Source: Forficula auricularia | Taxonomy: Eukaryota; Arthropoda; Insecta; Dermaptera; Forficulidae | Length of the DNA: 64,000 bases | Assembly: GCA_024734495.1 (NCBI GenBank) | Contig: JALMQS010000102.1 | Coordinates: 8,956,101-9,020,100 of the forward strand | Direction of reading: 5' to 3' | Position numbers and translations under genes: made by a program | The notes under the pieces: generated by a model | What the model saw: the letters and a program-made list of their open reading frames with translations, nothing else | Told to the model about the DNA's origin: nothing | Databases searched by the model: none | Shown: positions 45,386-54,740 of the stretch, piece by piece | How positions within the stretch are numbered: position 1 is the stretch's first letter | Layout: every line of letters begins with the position of its first letter

Positions 45386-47893
45386 GTAACTTTTAGAAAC
45401 ATGTTTTTTTTACAAATTTTATATTTTAGTTTTATTTGAGATAGTTGCCATTATTATCGTAAATCTCGCTAACGGGTAAAGAACTAATATATATTATATT
45501 TCTTAAGAGCGTCTAGTGTCTATCTAGTGGTAACAACGCACGTCTTAGGGCCAGTTGTATGTCGGTTGGTAAACTCTTTTTAAACGTTGACAAAGGGTAA
45601 AACCTTAGAAATCACCTTGTGCCTGACGGGATGGCCAATCAGATGAAAGTGCCTGTCATCTGATTGGCCATCCCACCGGCCGCAGGGTGAATTTTAAGGT
45701 TTTACCCTTTGTCAACGTTTAAAAAGAGTTTACCAACCGACATACAACTGGCCAAAAATGTAGAAGTGCATAAAATATACTAGTATCGCTGCAATACTGT
45801 GCTTTAACACAATTCATTAAGAATAATAATAGTATTAAAACGCTTACTACTAATACTATCGAAATGGCATACAAAATTATTCATCTTAGCAGTCTTTTTA
45901 AGACACAAAAAATCTTTTAGTTTAGCACTGAAATACAATTTTTCGATTTGTACGCCTTTTCGCGTAGCGCTGTATAATTAATGTAGCATTTGTTTAGATA
46001 TGTTAAACATTTCAAATAGACAAGTAAACATTTTTTTAGCTAATAACTGGGACACACTATATAAACCATTATTGCTTTATTAAGGCTACAGTAGCAATTG
46101 ACCTTTAGTATTGTTTAGATTTTGTTCTACCAATGACTAATTTGGCATAAAATAAGCTTAAGAAGTATAACAAAATTCTTGAAGGCAAGAGAAAAGTCTG
46201 AAAATTTGAATATAAAATTTATTCATTTACATCAAAATATTTTACTGCTATTGGCGTGTTAGTTGTTCGAGATATATTGATTTAATAATTACACGTAAAA
46301 TCAAGCGAATTCACCTCTCCTGACATAATTTGACACAATGTTATCGTGGAAACAAAATCTATTCTCCCATAAGAATAATACATTAACTTAACCCATTAAC
46401 TGCCACTGTTTTCACCAATATTGAAGCGAATATCTAACTTTAAAATGAGTTATCCTTATTTTTTAATATAATTGAATTCCTTAAATGAATAATGAAATTA
46501 TTTATTTTTTGATCTAGAAAAAATCCTAGGATTGATAGAAATGAATATCCAAATTATAATCCAAATGAAAAAATTGAAGATTTTCTTAAAGATTATCAAA
46601 AACAAATATCGTATATGGAGTAAGTCTTTGATAAATCAAAAGTTTAATAGTTTATAACTTTAATTTTAATTAAATTATTTTAGACTAAAAAAATATAATC
46701 CCTTACCTATTCGTTCGTTAATGAATATAAAAGAAAATTCATCATATGATTCAAAGAATTCCAACGGTGATCTCCTAGATACGCATTCCAATTTAAAAGA
46801 AATAAAAATTCGATTAAATAGTGCTTGTAAGAAAATCAGTAAAAATATGAAGAAATCGGTAAGTATTATTTATTGATATTTTAATAATTTGATTTTTACA
46901 AATTTGTTACTATAGTAACATTCAATATTTTAAAATATTTTTCAGTCGAAAAACAGCAAATTTACCAAAGTTAAAGGACTTAGAAAGAAAGAAAATAAAA
47001 ATAAAATAAAAATTTCCATTTCTATACAGAATGTTAATGAACTTATCAAAGTGAAAAAAAATAATATTCAAAATTTACAAAATATCGGTGGAATTTTAAA
47101 AAACAATTCAAATGAATCGGAAAAGAATTATTTCGAAAACGTGAAGAAAAGTACAATAATTAAAGAAAAAGAAAATAATAAAGAATTACAAAAAGAAATG
47201 CAAAAGAAACGTTCGTTTTCATTAAAAAATTCAACCATTTTACAAGAACCAAAAGATCTTGGTTCCCCTCTTACTGTGATATCTCTTTCAAAACACGCTA
47301 TCAATGAAAAAAATAATTCAAGTAAAACAGAAAACTTGAACAAAATTAATAACTCTCAAAACAAATCAAAGCAAGTGTATGAAGAAAATAAGACAACGAT
47401 AAATAAACATTTTGAATTAAAACAAATTAATTGTAATAAAAATTTCAAGAATTTTGATGGACAAACAAAAAATCATTTTAATAAAAATTTTAAGGATCTT
47501 GATAAACCAAATAATTCCAGGTTGCCACAAACAATCGTGAATCACAGTGAAAATAAAAAGTTGGTAAAATTAGAAACATTAAAGAAGAAATTTGAGCAGC
47601 TAGCAAAAAAAAATTGTGAGCAATCTTTCAAAGAAGATATCCAAAGTTTTAGAGAAAAAATTATACCAATCCCTACAACAAATCGATTTTTAGACAAAGA
47701 ACCTATAATTAAGTCGATTCAAACCTCACCAAGGAATAAGGAACCTATCGATTTTAGAAATCAAGGCAAAGATAAAAAAACAAATAAAATAACTACAAAT
47801 GTTTTTGCATCAACCTCTCCAAGAAAAGAAATATATGATTGTATTGCTAAAAGCGAATATTTAAAATTTTTAGGTATTGGTGAAAAAGTTTAA
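45173..47893 (+). CDS. Lysine/asparagine-rich protein of unknown function, 5' end missing
   Basis: Four exons (45173-45385, 46518-46619, 46684-46858, 46946-47893) join in phase to 478 codons before TAA at 47891-47893. The first begins inside a codon after AAATCAG with DVFLNWSNLGFYKCRENPNN, so at least one upstream exon with the start codon is missing. Exon A has a cysteine/histidine patch (CKCPYPHRAPIYYS). Exons B and C read NEYPNYNPNEKIEDFLKDYQ and IRLNSACKKISKN. The long last exon is basic, Lys/Asn/Ser-rich and probably mostly disordered. It has a possible coiled coil near KLETLKKKFEQLAKKN and a conserved-looking end, YDCIAKSEYLKFLGIGEKV. I recognise no family. Consistent splice signals and phases over four exons argue that it is real. 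Confidence 0.75.
45547..45753. mobile_element. Palindromic MITE, GGGCCAGTTG family
   Basis: Almost identical to 27512-27720, with the same termini and the GATTGGCCATCCC centre. It sits in the intron between the first and second visible exons of the unknown gene. Confidence 0.85.
46518..46619 (+). CDS. Unknown gene, second visible exon
   Basis: Between GATCTAG and GTAAGT; encodes (R)KNPRIDRNEYPNYNPNEK and DFLKDYQKQISYM(E). Phase 2 entry and exit match its neighbours. Confidence 0.75.
46684..46858 (+). CDS. Unknown gene, third visible exon
   Basis: Between ATTTTAG and GTAAGT; encodes (E)LKKYNPLPIRSLMNIKEN through SACKKISKNMKKS. It ends in phase 0. Confidence 0.75.
46946..47893 (+). CDS. Unknown gene, last exon
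   Basis: 315 codons after TTTTTCAG, from SKNSKFTKVKGLRKKENKNK to FLGIGEKV. It is extremely rich in AAA/AAT codons, yet has no stop over 945 nt. That would be unusual for non-coding DNA of this AT content. Confidence 0.8.
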   Translation, partial: SKNSKFTKVKGLRKKENKNKIKISISIQNVNELIKVKKNNIQNLQNIGGILKNNSNESEKNYFENVKKSTIIKEKENNKELQKEMQKKRSFSLKNSTILQEPKDLGSPLTVISLSKHAINEKNNSSKTENLNKINNSQNKSKQVYEENKTTINKHFELKQINCNKNFKNFDGQTKNHFNKNFKDLDKPNNSRLPQTIVNHSENKKLVKLETLKKKFEQLAKKNCEQSFKEDIQSFREKIIPIPTTNRFLDKEPIIKSIQTSPRNKEPIDFRNQGKDKKTNKITTNVFASTSPRKEIYDCIAKSEYLKFLGIGEKV

Positions 47894-47934
47894 ATGAAAA
47901 TATTCATTATACAATCAAGTTAAATTTATTGTAC

Positions 47935-47940
47935 AATAAA
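47935..47940 (+). promoter_or_regulatory. Poly(A) signal of the unknown gene
   Basis: AATAAA 42 bp after the stop codon. Confidence 0.6.
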
Positions 47941-48088
47941 TAGATTATCCTAAAAAAAAGACATGATTTATCACTAATAAATAACATTTGTACATTTATA
48001 GTCTAAAAAAATAATATATATTTATCTAAAATTCATTAAATGATTTTATCACTTTAAGATGATATTAACATAAAAAAAATTCAATATA

Positions 48089-48094
48089 TTTATT
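48089..48094 (-). promoter_or_regulatory. Poly(A) signal of the SLC17 gene
   Basis: AATAAA on minus, about 79 bp after the stop codon. It leaves a gap of only about 150 bp to the opposing gene's signal. Confidence 0.5.
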
Positions 48095-48172
48095 TAAAAT
48101 TAAACTTTCATCACATAGGCCTAAATAGAGATTAGTTTTTTTTTACAATTCGAGATTTTCAGACCATTTATA

Positions 48173-48328
48173 TTATATAACTTGGGAAGCAGAGCTCTGA
48201 CTATAATATATTACAGCGCCAGTAAAATTGACCCCTGCTGCCAAAACAAAAACTGGAAACCATCTTCCATGGGACGTTGTCACTAATTCAGCAGTGAGTG
48301 GCCCGCAAAGGATTCCAGGAATGGTGGC
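48173..48328 (-). CDS. SLC17 exon 8 (last)
   Basis: ATIPGILCGPLTAELVTTSH to YYSQSSASQVI, stop TAA at 48173-48175. It encodes the last transmembrane segments and a short cytosolic tail. Confidence 0.9.
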   Translation of the reverse strand, partial: ATIPGILCGPLTAELVTTSHGRWFPVFVLAAGVNFTGAVIYYSQSSASQVI

Positions 48329-51300
48329 CTAAAAAGTATTTATATTAATAATTTTTTCCCCAATTGTAAACTTTCAAAATTGAAAAGGTATTTTTTCCCG
48401 GAGTAGGAGAGTTATTGATTCTTAAGCGTAAATCAAAAAGTTTTACTTAGAGAAAGTGGTGTAGGTTTTAGGTGAAACATGATATTAATTAATAAAGTAA
48501 AGGGTGTGTAGTTTCACAGTGAATGAAACAAAACTCAAAGAGGTTTATACTTATACCCACCCGTTAACACCCCGTTAAAAATTGTGATCGCTCGTTCAAT
48601 TATTATTAGTTTTAACCTGTAAACTCCTGATGATGGACTAATAATCCGAAATATATTGAGTTTGTAAAACCTCTTTGAGTTTTATTTCATTCACTATGAA
48701 ACTACACACCATTTTATTAATTTAAATCAAAAAGGGTGTCTTTAGCTGATGCAAATAAACATACCCACACATATTAACCCTCGACTCAAGATTAATCTTA
48801 CAGAGGGTTAAATTTTATTTTATTTCATTTTAATATAATACATATAGTTGTGTTCATGATTTGAATTTTGATTCAAATTTTAATTGATAAATATTGTTAA
48901 GGTTCAATATGTATTAATATATATGTAAACTGTGCATGTAAACTGAGCCAAATATATGTAAACTGTGTATGTAAACTGAGCCAAATAAATAATAATAATA
49001 ATAATAAAATATATATATATATAACATTTTATATAAATATATATATATATATGTGTGTGTGTGTGTATGTTGTAACAATAAACCCTCTGATATGCGGCAA
49101 GTTTTAAATATATAGTATTAGATGAAGGAGGAGGTATCAGCCAAAGTTGGATGTGCTGGGTTCAATAAAACACCCTGAATAAAGCGTTTCGGCCTGAATT
49201 TATTTGGTCATTTTCAGTTAATTGGGAGTCAAATAAATTCAGGCCGAAACGTTTTATTCAGGATGTTTTATTGAACCCAGCGCATCCAACTTCGGCTGAT
49301 ACCTCCTCCTTTATCTAATACAGTTTCATCATAGCCACGAACTCTAGCAAGTTTTAAATATAAACAATATTTGTATCTTCAAAAATCCTATATATAAAAT
49401 AAATAAAAATGAGATGTTAATCAAAAAATAGTCTTTAAATTAATTGAATATTTCCTTCCATTTTGATTTATATTATGTTATATGAATTTAAACAAATGAG
49501 ATAAGAAAAGAAGTGCCAGAAGAACGCCAAGTAAGATGTAAAAAGTAATTTCAATAACAATAATATATTTACCAGAGTATTTGAAATTGCAAATGTAATT
49601 CCTGCATGGTTCGGTGCAATATCGGCGTGATTACTTAGATGTCCAGCGGCATTACATGCACAAAGTCCCATTGAAATAGAAACAAAACTAAAAAATATAA
49701 AGTATTATATGTATAAATAATATTAAAAATAATAAAATATGATTAATTAATTCTTACACTACTGCAGCTAATAAATTATCTACAGTACAAAATATTAGTA
49801 AAAATATTCCAGGTCCAAGAAGACCAATACTAGTCATCAATCTTCGAACAGAGAGTATAGTCCATCTGCTTGATATGAGTCTATCAGCAAAATGACCAGC
49901 AACTAAAAAAATTCTCCCAGTATAGTTCAATTAGAATTAAAAAATTAAAATAAAATTGTTTTTTATAAAAATAACCAATGGATTGGATATATGAGTCGTT
50001 CAGAAGCCAATGTGATCAAGTCCATTTTTTTCTTTTTTTGAAAATTTCTAAATTTTTATTAAACAGATTAGGTATATTCTTTTTACTAAAAAAGGTTTCG
50101 GTCTTTGCTTGAGTTTTTAATTCCCAATATGTTTTATTATAGGGTTGGAATTAAAAAAAAAAAAAAAATCAATTTTTTATGCCTTCTCTTTTATAGACTT
50201 AATCGTATTGGCTTCTGAACGATTCATATATAAGATGTCTCATTAGAAACAGAATTTTTGAATTGCGGAACATTTCAAAACTGTTAAACCTATGCTAGCA
50301 TTAGCATATATTTACAAGTGTTAACTATGAAGATGCAAAATTAATTATGCAGCAATATACCATTATAAAACATTGTATACGCATATATAAATATTTTTTG
50401 ATGGGTCTTGTTCCTCCGATGGCTCTTTTATGGTATATAGTTTTGTACAGTATAATGATAGTTTTGTTCTTTTTAGTTAACTGGATAATTAATAAGGGAA
50501 AAGGGGGGAGGAATAAGGTGACTGCAAAGTTTCTCAGCTTTTTCCTTGCAAAAAGAAATCGATGTAAATATTTTTTTTTATTCTTTCTTTGAAAAATGAA
50601 AATGTTAAAATGATATTGTAAAAAAAAAAAAAATGTAATTATAAAAAATAACCCCGAATGCCAGGCCGGAAATGTAGGTTAAAATGAATTATATTAACAC
50701 AAGGTCCTAAAATGTTAGGGGATCTAAGAAAAAAAAATATGTATATATATTTATTGCTGAATAAACAACATTAAAAAAAAAGGGGGGGGGGGAGGCATGA
50801 GAGAACAACAAAGTTCAAGAGGCAGATTTAAGATTTATATTGAAAATGTTAATTAACTTGTTTTCGTGTGACATTACAGTAGTAATTGTAATATTAGAGT
50901 TATCTTTATATGAAAATTATAAGGTTTATACGCGTTCTAAATCATGTAGCGATGTCTTATTTCCCCCCCCCCCCCCCTCTGAAAAAATAGCTGCTCTAGG
51001 TTTAATAGTTTCGAAATGATGGATAATAAAATTTATTTTTTTATTGAGACATTTTTTATTATAAATAACTTATATTCTAAATCTAAATAATCTTAAAATG
51101 TTTTTACCTATACCAACTAGGCTATTAACCATATATGGTGCAGCCGTCAAACTGATACTTTCTGTATTGGCCCCTAAATGTCTAGCTAAATATGTTGGTA
51201 GCCATTGCATGATAATATAATTTGACCAATTCATTGCAAAATGGGCAATATAAAGTGCCCAAAGAGCCCAGTGGCTAATAAATTCGGACCAAGCCACATT

Positions 51301-54300
51301 TTGATTAGTAACCTGTAAAATAAAATTTGTAAAATCAGAGTTTTATTTATTAAATGAGATGAAAAAAATTAATTCTAATTACCTTGGGAACGAATATAGG
51401 TATTTCATCTTGGATGGGAGAGGTACTATCATTGTAAAATAAAATCCATATAAATACCCATACAATTCCTAGACTTCCGAAAAGATAAAAACTTGTTTGC
51501 CATGTTAAATGAGGACACATCTAAAATAGAAAAATTCAATTTTGTATTTAGATTTTTAGATATATATTCATTAATAACGTTTTTTTAATTAATTTTTGTA
51601 TGCGACAATAGTCTAATGATGGTTAATGTGTCCAATTGCATGGATTCGGAATCAAATCTCGCTCATGTTCATTGCTTACATTACATTAAAGGCGCTTTAA
51701 CAAATACAGGAAAAGACATGAGAAAAATCATCCCCAAGGCCAGAAAGAGCTAACTGGCTGATTTGTTTTGGTATGAAAAATATTTATTTATTTTTTTATA
51801 TATTAATTAGTATAATTATGGTATACTAGTAACAATGGACACAATATCGTTTAAATATCTGGCAGTAGCGAATTCTGAATGAAATTTTTCATCACTTAAA
51901 TAACAATTCATTTTTCTCAAACCAGATACTTTTTAGATACCCTCAAGTCCTCTATAGATAACAGCTCATTGATTGCTGATAGGAGTCTCAAACCCATCAG
52001 TGCACAATGCATAGCGGATTTCTTGTTAGCTCTGCCAGGTTCCTTTCGCCTCATATTCGTAGCAAATTTAATTTGATTATTTGTTCAGAGCACCATCTCC
52101 TTTTGTTAGATGGAGATGCTACCTGATGATGTCCTCACCTGCTGGTTGTGCTATTTATATAGATATATTTATTTTTTTCATACTTGTTAATGCTTCCATT
52201 TATACTCCAAATGATTTATGTTTCAGACCTGTATTTTCTGATTTATGAGGGCAATTTTCTCAGAGCATCATCTATATAAATTAATAAATAATAGAGTATG
52301 CAATTTCACCAATAATTCTGATGTTTTTTTTTGTTCAATCGTCCCCAGATTGTTCCCATAGATTTTTCCCTTAAGAAACCCCATAGAAAAAATCAGGTCA
52401 CCAAGTCACAAGATCAACTTCAAAATTATTAACCCAGGAAATATGGTGGCCAAAATATTCGATGTTTCATCAATGCAGTGGTATTTTTTACTGAAGAAAT
52501 ATGTCCATGTCATTCATTTGTTCGAAAACGATTCTTTAGCATCTCACGGTAATTCGTCATCAACTGTAACCTCACCTACTGTTTAGTTTTTAAAGAAAAA
52601 AAGCCCAATAAACCTGCAGTCCATAAAGCATACCAAATTGACTCTGGGTGGATGCATGAGTTGTTCATAGACCACATTTTGATTCTCAAATTCACAGTTA
52701 GATTGTCCATTTGGCACGTGTCAAATGGTGACTCCTCCTTTGTGTACCCACAATAGACTTTGAAGGTAATGAGAAATGGCTTCTCCAGCACTTGAATACA
52801 AGAATTACGAGTCTGACTAAAAATGTCTAAGCTAGAAAGTTACAGACCAGAGTTTTCAAGTGATAACTTAACCATCGAATTATAGAAACTTCTAATTAAA
52901 CTTACAACCGATGTGACAGTTTGACCCACTGATCCAGCAGCAACAAGATAACCAAATGCTCTTGATCGTTCTTCAATCGGGACATTATGTGCAAATATAT
53001 GGTAAATAGTTGGTAATCCTATAAAAAATATATAAATCAATAATAAATTAATATCATTTAATAGTTATTTCAAAATAAATAGTAAAAATTCAAAGAAAAA
53101 CAAAAAAAAGCAAGTATACTCACCAAGCCCTTCTCCAAGACCTAAAAGAACTCGACAAAAAATTAAGGCTGGCACTGATTTTGCCAATAAAGGGGTGATT
53201 GATGTTGAAACTGACCAAAGAAATACTGCAAATAATAAAACAGCTTTCCCTCCGAATTTATTGGCTGCACAAGCTCCAATTACCTGTTTGAAACATTATT
53301 AAATTATATAATTTGTCGATAATAGTAGAGTAAATTTCTAAAAAAAATCACGAGAAGTTGACAACTTCTAAAGTCGAGAGGATATAGATAATTTTTATTA
53401 TATATTCTATGGGTGGTATTCACCCCTTCAGGAAATGAACCAAAAATGTAATCCGGGAACTTAGCTTCGAGGCCAAAGCAGATCTGGCATATATAGCACA
53501 CGTAAAAATTTTATATTCATTAATCTTCATTGTTAAAAATTTTCCGGTCAAGTGATTCTAAATCTAAACATATAAATGTATTTTATTTAGAATATTTTGA
53601 AGTTTTTGATTTATAAAAATTTGCAAAAATCAAATGCCAAGGAAATTAATATTCCTAGTCCGCAATTTGCATTTTTATATTCAAATAGTCATTTCATTGC
53701 CATTCGATTTTTAAATATTTCCATAAATCGAAAATCTTAAAATATTCTAATTAAAAATATATATATAGTTTGTTTGTATGTTTAGATTTAGAATCAATTG
53801 ACAGAAAAAATTTTCAACGAAAAAGATTAAATTTTTAAGTAAAAATTTTTAAGTGTTATATTTTGATGCTGTATTAAGAAATCCCAGTAAATTGGAACAA
53901 CTCGCTTATGATTCGTCTACATAAGAAAGGTGACGTAACAGACCTGGAAAATTACAGATCAATTAGTCTTATTAACCACCTCTACAGGCTCTACATCCGA
54001 ATAATAACAACTAGGTTAGAGACTAAGCTAGATTTTTTCCAGCCTCGAGCCGGGTTCTGTCGTGGATATGGCACCAACGGTCATCTACAAAGTCTGAAAA
54101 CTTTAATAGAGAAAACTATAGAATACAATCGACCCTTGGCACTTATGGAGAAGAGACTTTGACTCTCACTAAAACATCATCAGAAAAACTGAGAATATCA
54201 CAAAGACGAATGGAAAGATTAATTATTGGTTTGACCTTAAAAGACCACCTAAGAAATGATGAGATCCATAGGCGAACTGGAGTAGACGACATTATTGAAC

Positions 54301-54709
54301 GCATTGCAAAACAAAAGTGGAGATGGGCTGGACATGTCACTAGAATGGAGGATGGCAGATGGACAAATGACATGCTCCTTGAATGGAGGCCCCAAGAGAA
54401 GATAAGCGGAGCCGAGGTAGACCCCCCACGCGATGGACGAATGATATAAAAAGAATATCGACAAACTGGGTAGAAGCTGCAAAAGATCGAGAAAAGTGGA
54501 GACATTTGGAGGAGGCCTATATTCAGCAGTGGACAAGAAAAAGGGCTGATTGATGATGATGATTGAAAATTCACAAAGTGTCATATTATAATTTAGAGAA
54601 AAAGATAAGTAATATTTACCTGAGAAAGTTGAGTTTTTTTTAACAGTTCTTTAACTTTTGAAATTAGAACGCATATTAATTCCCCCCTTGAAATACTAAA
54701 ATTACCCCT

Positions 54710-54740
<31 letters not shown>

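Noticed and set aside
47128..47343. Minus-strand open frame
   Set aside because: Shadow of the long last exon of the unknown plus-strand gene.
52576..52791. An extra SLC17 exon between exons 3 and 4
   Set aside because: Exons 3 and 4 already join in phase 0 with family-like sequence (TVTSV to MCPHLTW), and this stretch matches a transposase instead.
54143..54584. Minus-strand open frames of 111-143 codons
   Set aside because: Antisense of the RTE-like C-terminal coding region, which reads sensibly on plus.
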